31,512 nt of DNA, taken from IMG/VR virus record IMGVR_UViG_3300048837_001109, positions 1 through 31,512 of that record; one strand, written 5' to 3'. Positions 22,832 to 29,590 of this stretch are shown in pieces. A program made the translations under genes and the position numbers. The DNA is from a virus. Each line of letters begins with the position of its first letter. The first letter of the stretch is position 1. The notes under the pieces are model-generated. The model saw only the letters and a list, made by a program, of their open reading frames with translations, made no database searches and was not told the origin of the DNA.

Positions 22832-22859
22832 CCCGGGCAGGCCGGTAGGCCCGCCCCGG
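22832..22859 (-). terminator. Hairpin before the holin-like gene
   Basis: An imperfect stem: outer CCGGG/CCCGG, inner GGCC/GGCC around a GGTA loop. On the minus strand ACTTTCC follows. It lies between the stop at 22873 and the start at 22793 and may partly end the upstream transcript. Confidence 0.5.
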
Positions 22860-22872
22860 ACTGGTGGTCGAT

Positions 22873-23205
22873 TCAGGCCAGGGCGCCGATCGCGATATTC
22901 AGCAGGACGGTGCTCACGCGGTGCACGGTCGAGTTGATGAACTCGCGGACCTCGCGGGCGGCGGCGATCCCGTACGCGGCCTCGAGGAAGCGGAGTGAGT
23001 TCACCACGCTGGCGAGCTCGGACTTCGCCGCGGCGTCTTCGGGGTTCAGCAGGAGCGACGCGTGCAGCACCGCCGCGCGGGCGAGGGAGCGCTCAATGAG
23101 CTCCCGGTCCTGGTGCGTCACCTTGGCGAGCATCCCGTCGGCTCGTGTCCGCAGGTCGGCCAGGACCGCCTGGGCTTCGGTCTCCATGAGGGCTTTGAGG
23201 TCCAT
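22873..23205 (-). CDS. Small helical protein, unknown
   Basis: 110 residues from ATG 23205 with GGAAGGA upstream. The protein is almost wholly alpha-helical: LKALMETEAQAVLADLRTRA, LIERSLARAAVLHASLLL, LASVVNSLRFLEAAYGIAAA, and a hydrophobic C-terminal end VLLNIAIGALA that could contact a membrane. It lies between a lipoprotein gene and the holin-like gene, so it may belong to the lysis or membrane set. No signal peptide or known motif is visible. Confidence 0.65.
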   Translation of the reverse strand: MDLKALMETEAQAVLADLRTRADGMLAKVTHQDRELIERSLARAAVLHASLLLNPEDAAAKSELASVVNSLRFLEAAYGIAAAREVREFINSTVHRVSTVLLNIAIGALA

Positions 23206-23287
23206 CGGGGTCCTTCCGGGTTCAGGGGGTGGGGTGGAGTGTGAGGGAGGGAAGGGAACCAGAACGCCGCGACTTCAGGCGGCCCGC

Positions 23288-23310
23288 GGGCCCGGCACAC
23301 GACCGGGCCC
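23288..23310. terminator. GC hairpin in the gap after the lipoprotein gene
   Basis: 8-bp perfect arms GGGCCCGG (23288-23295) and CCGGGCCC (23303-23310) with a 7-nt loop, in the 129-bp gap 23206-23334. No T-run follows on the minus strand, so its role is uncertain. The rest of the gap holds the ribosome-binding site for the gene at 23205 and G-rich sequence. Confidence 0.4.
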
Positions 23311-23334
23311 GGCTCCAGGGAAGCCGGCACGGAC

Positions 23335-23622
23335 TCACGGAGAACGGCTGTTGGAGTCGGCGTCCTGTTTGGCCTCGCTGACAGCGCGACGCCAGGCGTG
23401 AAGCTCGCCCAGGTAGCTCGCCCGCTGCTCAGCGGTGAGCGAGGCGTCGTCGATGACGTAACGCTCGTACCGGGGCCCGATGGTCTGATTCGCGGCCGTG
23501 TCGCTCGCGGAGACGAGCGTCTCATACCCGCTCCCGCCGGCACAGCCCGCGGTGCCGAGCGTCAGAATCGTGGCCGCGGCCGCGAGAACAATGAGCCCAA
23601 GGGCGGAACGTGGAGTGCGCAT
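23335..23622 (-). CDS. Small lipoprotein (possible outer spanin-like)
   Basis: 95 residues from ATG 23622 with AGGAG 8 nt upstream. An N-terminal signal (MRTPRSALGLIVLAAAATIL) ends in the lipobox LGTAGC, which makes Cys27 a likely lipidation site. The mature part is ~68 residues, charged and helical (LTAEQRASYLGELHAWRRAV). It starts the transcript of the lysis and secreted region, 48 nt after promoter-like copy 3. A small lipoprotein beside holin-like genes suggests an outer spanin (Rz1) role for a Gram-negative-type envelope, but no partner Rz with a signal anchor is obvious. Confidence 0.65.
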   Translation of the reverse strand: MRTPRSALGLIVLAAAATILTLGTAGCAGGSGYETLVSASDTAANQTIGPRYERYVIDDASLTAEQRASYLGELHAWRRAVSEAKQDADSNSRSP

Positions 23623-23670
23623 CGACGGGTCTCCTGAGTGGTGAGGGGTGCGGTTTGGGTCAACGCGCGC

Positions 23671-23699
23671 ACCATTCCCACCACCAGGCCCCGGGTCAA
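23671..23699 (-). promoter_or_regulatory. Promoter-like element, copy 3 (lysis/secreted region)
   Basis: On the minus strand TTGACC (23699-23694), a 17-bp spacer, AATGGT (23676-23671), then GCGCGC. The -35 overlaps the stop of the upstream gene. Unlike copies 1 and 2, no ATG follows at 6 nt. A leader of ~48 nt with a normal ribosome-binding site leads to the ATG at 23622. Confidence 0.65.
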
Positions 23700-24067
23700 G
23701 TGCGATCGCTCCGCTCCCCGAATCCCCACCGGATGCTCCGGGAAAGCTCCGGGGTGATCGGCGTCTCGTGCTCGGGCCTGTGCCGCGACACCATCTCGCG
23801 CGGGAACGCCCGCACCTTGCCGAGCAGCACCACCCGGGCCCAGAGCCCGTACCCGCGCCACAGCACCGTGCCGATGTAGATCGCCCGCATCCGCACCCCG
23901 ACCCGCACGCTCACCAGCACCAGCTCGCCGCGGACCGGCTCCCATCCCGAGGCCTGCCGGCTCGCCTCCAGGAACTCATGCGCGGCGAACGTCTTGTCGA
24001 GCTCGGCGTAGGGACGTCGACCGCCCGGTTCACCATCCGCCTTCCTTGGCGCGGCGCGTCGGCCCAT
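23696..24067 (-). CDS. Small basic protein, unknown
   Basis: 123 residues from ATG 24067, supported by AGGAG overlapping the upstream stop. The N-terminus is basic and Pro/Gly-rich. The core (RGELVLVSVRVGVRMRAIYI, LWRGYGLWARVVLLGKVRAF) is strand-rich with many Arg and aromatic residues and could be a small beta-barrel that binds nucleic acid. It ends the long DNA-metabolism transcript just before promoter-like copy 3. No family is recognised. Confidence 0.6.
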   Translation of the reverse strand: MGRRAAPRKADGEPGGRRPYAELDKTFAAHEFLEASRQASGWEPVRGELVLVSVRVGVRMRAIYIGTVLWRGYGLWARVVLLGKVRAFPREMVSRHRPEHETPITPELSRSIRWGFGERSDRT

Positions 24068-24074
24068 GGGTCTC

Positions 24075-24674
24075 CTACGACTTGAGCACCATGTCGGGGA
24101 TCGGGGGCGCGGGAGGGGTGGGTGGGGCCGGGCGCTCAAGCCGGGTGTGCGGACTCGTTGCGCGATCGAAGCAGCCCAGCAGACGCATCGACGCATCCCT
24201 GATCCCCAGGGACAGATCGCTCAGGCGGGCGAGCTGCAGCTGCACATCCGCCGGCTTGGCCCAGGCGGGCAGGCTCCTGGGCGAGCACAGGCTGGTGGCA
24301 TCGAACGTGCACCGCGCCGCGACGTCGATACACGTCCGGGCCTGCTGGAGGTTGGACTCGATGATCCCGAGCACCTGCTGAGCGATGTCGGGCGGGACCC
24401 GCTCGCCCCGGCCCATCATGAGCGTGCAGAGCTGCAGCGAGTAGGACCGCCGCGGGTCAGACTCCCGGATCCGGGCGCATGCGAACACCATCTCGAAGTG
24501 CCGCTCATCGCTCGTTGCCTCGACCAGGTCGCAATCCTCGATGCTCGCGCGGGTGCACGGCCAGCCCGCGCAGTACAGGTCGCCCTGGTCGTTCACCGCC
24601 GCGACCAGCCACCGCTCCCCGCTCGGCCGGTGCAGGACCGCATCGCCCGCCCGGATCTTCTTCGCCGTCGTCAT
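24075..24674 (-). CDS. Phage protein with N-terminal SH3/KOW-like domain
   Basis: 199 residues from ATG 24674 with AAGGAG upstream. Residues ~5-53 resemble a small domain seen in phage proteins: IRAGDAVLHRPSGERWLVAA, then YCAGWPCTRASIEDCDLVEA. It is an SH3-like barrel ending in an acidic turn. The remainder is helical (VPPDIAQQVLGIIESNLQQA; VQLQLARLSDLSLGIRDASM) and ends in a Pro-rich tail. It belongs to the run of small genes behind the HerA-like ATPase. The function is unknown. Confidence 0.65.
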   Translation of the reverse strand: MTTAKKIRAGDAVLHRPSGERWLVAAVNDQGDLYCAGWPCTRASIEDCDLVEATSDERHFEMVFACARIRESDPRRSYSLQLCTLMMGRGERVPPDIAQQVLGIIESNLQQARTCIDVAARCTFDATSLCSPRSLPAWAKPADVQLQLARLSDLSLGIRDASMRLLGCFDRATSPHTRLERPAPPTPPAPPIPDMVLKS

Positions 24675-24678
24675 CGGA

Positions 24679-24921
24679 TCACTCCTTCCCCCGACCCAGT
24701 TGCCTGAATACCTTCTCCGCTGCTCGCTCTGCCTCGATCCTCTCCTGCTTCACCTCGAGCGCCTGCAGTGCGAGGATCACCTTCCGCGTGGCCGCCAGGT
24801 CCATCGTGAACCCCACGCCAGTCCCGATGTCATTGACATAGATCGTCGCGAGGCCGGTGAGCCAGTTGGGATCGCCAATCGCGATGCTCCGGCTTCCGCA
24901 CTTGATGCGCTTCCTGCTCAT
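24679..24921 (-). CDS. Small protein with C-terminal helix, unknown
   Basis: 80 residues from ATG 24921. AAGGAGG at ideal spacing overlaps the upstream stop. An adjacent in-frame GTG (24924) is a less likely start. The N-terminus is basic (SRKRIKCGSRSI). The middle has short strands (LATIYVNDIGTGVGFTMD). The last ~40 residues form a long charged helix (KVILALQALEVKQERIEAER). It is coupled to the ATPase gene upstream. No family is recognised. Confidence 0.65.
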   Translation of the reverse strand: MSRKRIKCGSRSIAIGDPNWLTGLATIYVNDIGTGVGFTMDLAATRKVILALQALEVKQERIEAERAAEKVFRQLGRGKE

Positions 24922-24931
24922 CACCGCCTCC

Positions 24932-26746
24932 TTACTTCGCCACGCGATAGATCCACTCGGTGAGGTCGACGTCGCCCTTGCTCGGGTAGTCGACGATGGT
25001 GAGCTTGCGGAGCTTCCCGAGGTCCTTCTCGAAGCTCGACGAGCTCCCGCCGCGGCCGGCTTCCTCCGCCAGTTCCGCCCTGGTCAGACCGCCTGTCCTC
25101 AGCAGAGCATCCACGATCGCAATCTGGCGCGGCTCCAGGGCGCTGCGGATCCCCTCGTAGAGATCTCCCGCCGTGAACCCTTTGCCCTTGGGCGGGCACA
25201 TCGCCAGCCCGGCCTCGGTGAGCCGAAGCGTCCCGCCGCTCGGATACTCGATGAGCCCGGCCGTGCGGAGCGCTCCCAGGTCCTTCTCGTAGCTGCTCGA
25301 TGAGGACCCGCGGCCGGCGATGAACGCGCACTGCTCGCGCGTCACCTCTCGCATTCCCCGGCCAGCCCACCGAGACAGCGACTCGATCACCTTCCACTGC
25401 CGGGGCGGGAGCTCGCCCGCCTGGCCAGTCGTGGCCTTCGCGGCGGTAGACCCAGACGGAATCCGAGAGGGTGCCGGCTTCGCCATGTTGGCCCGTGGGG
25501 CCGCCGTGGGCCGTTCATACCTCACCGCCGCCTCGGACAACGGAGGGCTCACGGTGCCGCTGTCGGCCGATCGTCGGGCCGCTTGGGCGACACCCTCGCG
25601 AATGAGCGCCAAGCCGTCCGCCAGAGACATCACCATTTCACGGGCGTCTTCGAATGCCTGGACCATTCCGCGAACGCCCGGCCGCAAACGGGCCACCTGG
25701 GTGCGGAGCTCGTCCCGCTCTGCCTCGGTGTCTCGAACCGCGGCTTCCAGCCGATCGATCTCCGCCTGCATCGCCCTGGTGCCATTGGCATGCGGATCCG
25801 ACTCCCCGCCGGCCAGCGCCGCCGCGAGATCATCCTCGAGCTGCTCGATCCGCGCCCGCAGGTGCTTCGGGTCGTGGGCCACCCCCAGCTTAGCGGCCAC
25901 GGCGAGCGCACCCGTAACCAGCGCGAGGTCGATCGCCTGCACCACCGCCGGCTGTTGTCCGTGGTCGGGCGTCGCCGAGCTGTCGAAGGTGCGGATCCGC
26001 GCGGACTTGCCGCGGCGGAGCACATCGCCCTCGGGGAACCACACCCAGGCCTCGCCACGCTGCAGGCCCGCAAGGCTGTCGAGGACCTCCCGCCCCTTCT
26101 TCGGGTCTCCGCATCCGTCGATCCACGCCTTCACGGCCTCGCGATCCTGAGGGGCAAGCATCCGGTGCACGACCAGCGTGTCCACCGATGTCAGGGCGTC
26201 CTTGTGCCACTTCGCCGGCCGCTGGCTGATCCCCACCAGGCGGATGCCGCGAGAGCGCCCGCCGCTGAAGAGCTGGTTTGCCGCGTGCAGCATCTTGCCC
26301 GTGGCCGGATCCGGCACCTTCCCCTGGGGGCAGAAGTTGTGGACCTCATCGAGCACGATGGTCGTGGGCCGGTGGATGGCCCGGTAGAACTCGGTCGCGA
26401 AGGCGGTGAACCAGCGCGTCCGCTCCCCGACCGTCATCGCGCTGGTGTCAAAGACGGCCGATGCCGCCTGCTCGGTGATGAGCCGCGCACACGCCTCCCC
26501 CATGTTCTCGGTGAGCGGGAGGTCTCCGTGCGGTCCGCCGAGGATGATGATCGTGTGGGGGCTCGCCGACTTCCCATCGGGGCTCAACCGCAGACCCCAC
26601 CAGGCCGAGGTCGGGTCCACGATCGCGACCTGTCGCCCCGCGTGGAGCAGGGGCTCCACGATCTCGGCTTTCGCGGTGTAGGTCTTGCCGCTGCCAGTCT
26701 TGCCCAGGACGGCGATGTGGTAGAGGAGGGATGCTTCGGGAATCAA
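24932..26746 (-). CDS. HerA/DUF87-family ATPase with two winged-helix repeats
   Basis: 604 residues. TTG 26746 is chosen because the TTGA overlap with the upstream stop and GGGAGG 7 nt before it are both ideal. The sequence before it is shadow. Walker A is GKTGSGKT (15-22), Walker B TTIVLDEVHNF (~127-138), and the segment SRGIRLVGISQRPAKWHKDA is the usual sensor region of this family. Residues ~300-420 are mixed and include a coiled coil. The C-terminus holds two related winged-helix units (ITGR-like GRGSSSSSYEKDLGALRTAG and GRGGSSSSFEKDLGKLRKLT). HerA-type motors translocate DNA in repair or recombination. Coupled to RusA here, it may process phage DNA. Confidence 0.8.
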   Translation of the reverse strand: MIPEASLLYHIAVLGKTGSGKTYTAKAEIVEPLLHAGRQVAIVDPTSAWWGLRLSPDGKSASPHTIIILGGPHGDLPLTENMGEACARLITEQAASAVFDTSAMTVGERTRWFTAFATEFYRAIHRPTTIVLDEVHNFCPQGKVPDPATGKMLHAANQLFSGGRSRGIRLVGISQRPAKWHKDALTSVDTLVVHRMLAPQDREAVKAWIDGCGDPKKGREVLDSLAGLQRGEAWVWFPEGDVLRRGKSARIRTFDSSATPDHGQQPAVVQAIDLALVTGALAVAAKLGVAHDPKHLRARIEQLEDDLAAALAGGESDPHANGTRAMQAEIDRLEAAVRDTEAERDELRTQVARLRPGVRGMVQAFEDAREMVMSLADGLALIREGVAQAARRSADSGTVSPPLSEAAVRYERPTAAPRANMAKPAPSRIPSGSTAAKATTGQAGELPPRQWKVIESLSRWAGRGMREVTREQCAFIAGRGSSSSSYEKDLGALRTAGLIEYPSGGTLRLTEAGLAMCPPKGKGFTAGDLYEGIRSALEPRQIAIVDALLRTGGLTRAELAEEAGRGGSSSSFEKDLGKLRKLTIVDYPSKGDVDLTEWIYRVAK

Positions 26747-27696
26747 GCGGCGCCTCCCTTCGGCGTGGTGGTCCGGGAGCCCGCCCGGTACAACACGCGG
26801 ACCTTGCGGTCGGCCGACGTGTAGGTGGCGAGCGCCTTCTTGCCGCAGCGGGTCTCGATCGCCTTTCGCAGCGCCGGCATACGCCCCTTGTTCTCCGTGG
26901 TGTTGTGGCCGAACCACTCGGCCGGGACCTCGAGGCGGTCCGGCCAAGGACCCAGCCGCATGAACTCGTTGGCAAGCTCAATCACATCGGACACGTGCGC
27001 ACGAACTCCGGTCAGCAACGGTTCCGGCGCGTCGTCAGTCTGCCGCCGCCGCCATGGTTTGTCATCCCCGCGGCTGTTGTTGGCCGGCCGCGAGGGCGGG
27101 ATCTTCGATCGCTCCTCGGCGCGCGTGGCGTGGTCACCGTTCAGGCCGGGAGCCGGAGGAGCGAGGGGGGCAAGGTCCTCTCGCAGCTGCTTGAGCTCAC
27201 GCTCCGACAGGCCGGTGCCCAGCACATTCGACGGCTTCGGGCCGCGGCGGCCGGCGGCGAAGGGCGACGGAGCCGGTGAAACCTCCGGGGCGGTCCGTGA
27301 AACTGGAGCGGGCTTTGGTGAAACGTCGGCCGCCGCGGCATCCTGGGGAAGCCCCAGCTCGCACCACTTGCACCACCATCGCCCTTCGCGTTCGCGCGTC
27401 GGCGTGGCACACTTCGGACAGTGCGGGCCTATCCGTTCGGCCGGGGGGGGCGCTGGCTCGATCGCCGTCTGCGGCGGGAGTGGATCTCCGGGTGCGTAGG
27501 TCTTCTCGCAGACCTGACATCGGACGATGCTCGATCCGGTCGCGATCCGCTTGGTGGGCCGGCCACAGCAAAGCGGGTTCGGGGGCCGACCAGCACCGGT
27601 GGCGTTCTTGCGCTGAGCGAGCTGCCGCGCCGGTCCGGGAACGGCCGTGGCGGGAGTGACGGGCCGCTCTTCGGGCGCGGCTGCATAGCTGGGCAT
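26743..27696 (-). CDS. Double zinc-ribbon protein, unknown function
   Basis: 317 residues. ATG 27696 is chosen over a start 36 bases upstream because AAGGA is well placed. Two zinc ribbons are visible: LCCGRPTKR...VRCQVCEKTY (~residues 41-68) and HCPKCATPTREREGRWWCKW (~86-105). A long low-complexity segment rich in Pro, Ser and Arg follows. A C-terminal domain of ~80 residues (HVSDVIELANEFMRLGPWPD; IETRCGKKALATYTSADRKV) ends it. Its stop overlaps the ATPase start as TTGA, and RusA lies 2 bases upstream. It may therefore be a DNA-binding partner of one of them. No family is recognised. Confidence 0.6.
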   Translation of the reverse strand: MPSYAAAPEERPVTPATAVPGPARQLAQRKNATGAGRPPNPLCCGRPTKRIATGSSIVRCQVCEKTYAPGDPLPPQTAIEPAPPPAERIGPHCPKCATPTREREGRWWCKWCELGLPQDAAAADVSPKPAPVSRTAPEVSPAPSPFAAGRRGPKPSNVLGTGLSERELKQLREDLAPLAPPAPGLNGDHATRAEERSKIPPSRPANNSRGDDKPWRRRQTDDAPEPLLTGVRAHVSDVIELANEFMRLGPWPDRLEVPAEWFGHNTTENKGRMPALRKAIETRCGKKALATYTSADRKVRVLYRAGSRTTTPKGGAA

Positions 27697-27698
27697 GG

Positions 27699-28262
27699 TC
27701 AGGGTCCTTTCTTCTTGGGCTTCTTCTTCCACTCGGGCCAGGGCTCGAGTGTGATGACGATCCTCACGCCGGGCACGCAGTTCGCCGCGGCGAAGTACTT
27801 CGCCACCTTCCCGGTGTAGACCTGGGCGTCGTCATTCCACACCCCGATCTCGGTCAGCGCATCGAGCACCACCTTGTCGAGGTTGTCGCGGTCGGGCTTT
27901 GCGGTCATGGGGATCACGCCCGCGGGGGCGCCGGCGGGCACGTGGCAGATCTCCACCAGGCCGCGGCCCTTGATGAGCTTCTTCTCCGTGCGGGCGAAGT
28001 ACGCCGTGAGGTCGAGCTGCACCGGGCCTTCGTGCCTGCGGCCGCTGAGCCGGTTCGCCGCGAGCTGCACGGCCCGCTTGAAGCCGTCCGCGGTGTCGGG
28101 GGTGTAGTGGTGCACGAACGGCACCTTCTCGTCCCAGGAGTTCGTTCTGGTCCTCATCGAAGACTTCAGCCGCGGCTGGCCCTTGGGCAGGCAGTTGATC
28201 GCGAGGGCGATGACCTCGGGCTCTGCGACGGGCACAACGCCAGGGAGTGTGGGCTGGGTCAT
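27699..28262 (-). CDS. rusA: RusA-family Holliday junction resolvase
   Basis: 187 residues from ATG 28262, overlapping the upstream stop as ATGA. The family signature is clear: PVQLDLTAYFARTEKKLIKG, then MTAKPDRDNLDKVVLDALTE and IGVWNDDAQVYTGKVAKYF. The aspartates of PDRDN and of NDDAQV are the metal-binding catalytic residues of RusA. RusA is a homodimeric nuclease that resolves four-way junctions made during recombination or before packaging. The protein is longer than E. coli RusA (~120 residues), with an N-terminal addition. The neighbours suggest a recombination or late-DNA-processing operon. Confidence 0.9.
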   Translation of the reverse strand: MTQPTLPGVVPVAEPEVIALAINCLPKGQPRLKSSMRTRTNSWDEKVPFVHHYTPDTADGFKRAVQLAANRLSGRRHEGPVQLDLTAYFARTEKKLIKGRGLVEICHVPAGAPAGVIPMTAKPDRDNLDKVVLDALTEIGVWNDDAQVYTGKVAKYFAAANCVPGVRIVITLEPWPEWKKKPKKKGP

Positions 28263-28546
28263 AAATCCCCCTCGTCAAACACACATGCGTGCGCGAGCCT
28301 TCCGAACTGGATGCCTGCCGCCATGGCAATCGAGTAGTCGACCGCCTCTTCATCGGTGCAGTCGGTGCCGCTGATGGCCGGCTGGGCGAGCTCATCCATG
28401 CGACGGTTGAGCCTTTCGAGCACTGCGTTGCACGCCGGGCTCTTGAGGACCTTCTCCATCCAGCCTCGGAGCGCGACTTCGCAGCCGTCTGCCATCGCGT
28501 TCTGACGTAGCACCCGCCGCTGATACTCGGTGAGCTTGGTGCTCAT
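28259..28546 (-). CDS. Small paralogous protein, copy B
   Basis: 95 residues from ATG 28546, overlapping the stop of the HTH protein as ATGA and with GGAGGG in front. It is clearly related along its length to the protein at 29297-29590: both begin M(S/T)T(K/R)LTE(Y/F)QR.VLR, share LN.RMDELA, and end with AVDY(S/T)IA(M/I)AA...F. The common core is helical, with one Trp and a conserved Asp-Tyr. No family is recognised. Copy B is somewhat richer in Cys (C22, C39, C62, C87). The pair brackets a DNA-binding gene and may act with it. Confidence 0.75.
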   Translation of the reverse strand: MSTKLTEYQRRVLRQNAMADGCEVALRGWMEKVLKSPACNAVLERLNRRMDELAQPAISGTDCTDEEAVDYSIAMAAGIQFGRLAHACVFDEGDL

Positions 28547-29226
28547 ATCTGAGCCCTCCGCCTCACCGTCGTCAGACCCCGCTTTCGGGCCTTACAGATC
28601 GACGCGATGATCGAGTTCTCCGTTGTCCGCTCGGCTGCCGCGATGCTCTTTACTGGGTCTCCACGCTCATAGGCATCGAGAATCCGTCGCAACCGATCCG
28701 ATGTCGGTTGCCTGTATGTCGACCTCACGCCAGCTGCAGAGAGCCTTGCCGGCCACACTCCCAAAAGTTGAGCGGCCCGCCACAGTGGCACGTTGCCGAC
28801 CTGGAGATACCGTTCACGCAAAAGCTCATTTCGCGCCGCGGCCTTGCGGCGTACTCGGGCCAACCACTTCTGCTTCCCCCTTCCGCTGCCGAGTATCTGG
28901 GTGACGCGCTGATTGCTGAGTCCCATCGCGTGGGCGATCTCCTTCAGCGTGGCGCCACCGTTGAGCATCGATACCACAAACCGCTTCTTTTCATTCCTGA
29001 CCTTGGCCGCTTGCGCCGCTCTGGCCTTCTTTGACTTCCACGCCTGCTCGAGCCGCAGTTCGTCGCGAGCCCTCGTGCGAGCCGCTTGCGCCGCTCTGGC
29101 TTCCCCAGGCTTGAGGACCTGATAAACCTGTTGTCCGCTACAACCGAGCGCCTCTGCAATCTCTGGGGGGGCTTTGCCCGCCTTGAGCATGCGAACGACC
29201 AGACCGCGTTTCGGACGATTCTTCAT
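28543..29226 (-). CDS. Protein with four helix-turn-helix units
   Basis: 227 residues. ATG 29226 is chosen because AGGAG lies 8 nt upstream. A frame extension to GTG 29307 is low-complexity shadow. Four HTH-like units can be read: ~8-40 (VVRMLKAGKAPPEIAEALGC), ~82-115 (FVVSMLNGGATLKEIAHAMG), ~136-168 (LQVGNVPLWRAAQLLGV) and ~179-212 (RILDAYERGDPVKSIAAAER). The linkers after unit 1 and before unit 2 repeat ARAAQAA, with a matching exact 20-bp DNA repeat. The protein is strongly basic. Several HTH units in a row suggest binding to extended or repeated sites. It lies in a small operon between two paralogous unknowns. Confidence 0.75.
   Translation of the reverse strand: MKNRPKRGLVVRMLKAGKAPPEIAEALGCSGQQVYQVLKPGEARAAQAARTRARDELRLEQAWKSKKARAAQAAKVRNEKKRFVVSMLNGGATLKEIAHAMGLSNQRVTQILGSGRGKQKWLARVRRKAAARNELLRERYLQVGNVPLWRAAQLLGVWPARLSAAGVRSTYRQPTSDRLRRILDAYERGDPVKSIAAAERTTENSIIASICKARKRGLTTVRRRAQI
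29006..29100. repeat. 20-bp direct repeat inside the HTH-array gene
   Basis: GCCGCTTGCGCCGCTCTGGC occurs exactly at 29006-29025 and 29081-29100, 75 bp apart and in frame (25 codons). It encodes the repeated ARAAQAA linker on the minus strand and points to internal duplication of an HTH-linker unit. Confidence 0.8.
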
Positions 29227-29296
29227 GACACGCGCTCCTGTTGTTCCTTCGAGTACCGCCGCAGACCCTCGGCCGCGGGGAGGAGGGTGGCCTGGG

Positions 29297-29590
29297 TCAT
29301 CCCTCACCGCCTTCCTTCTGGCCGAACACGATCGATCGCTGGATCTGGTTGAACATCACGGACGCGGCGATGGCGATGGTGTAATCGACGGCGTCATCGG
29401 CGCTCGAACTCCCGCCGAGCGCGCGTTCAGCAAGCTCATCCATCCGGGCGTTGAGTTTCATCGCGATTTGGTCCGCACAGCCGGTGTGCACGGCGAGCTC
29501 GAACCACCGCCTGAGGCTTGTCTCGCTGTCGTCGGCCTCCGCGGTCCTGCGGAGCACGTTCCTCTGGAACTCCGTGAGCCTTGTGGTCAT
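29297..29590 (-). CDS. Small paralogous protein, copy A
   Basis: 97 residues from ATG 29590, overlapping the PolX stop as ATGA with GGGAG in front. It has the same layout as the 95-residue protein at 28259-28546: LTEFQRNVLRRTAEADDSET, SLRRWFELAVHTGC, LNARMDELAERALGG, AVDYTIAIAASVMF. About 40% of aligned residues are identical by eye. The two were probably one gene before duplication, with the HTH gene now between them. The function is unknown. Antitoxin-, anti-repressor- or clamp-like roles would be guesses. Confidence 0.75.
   Translation of the reverse strand: MTTRLTEFQRNVLRRTAEADDSETSLRRWFELAVHTGCADQIAMKLNARMDELAERALGGSSSADDAVDYTIAIAASVMFNQIQRSIVFGQKEGGEG

Noticed and set aside
26747-26947. 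N-terminal extension of the HerA-like ATPase by 67 codons
   Set aside because: The extension overlaps the zinc-ribbon gene out of frame and has no recognisable sequence. TTG 26746 has an ideal ribosome-binding site and TTGA overlap.
29227-29307. GTG start at 29307 for the HTH-array gene
   Set aside because: The added 27 residues are Pro/Gly/Arg low complexity, while ATG 29226 has AGGAG at 8 nt.
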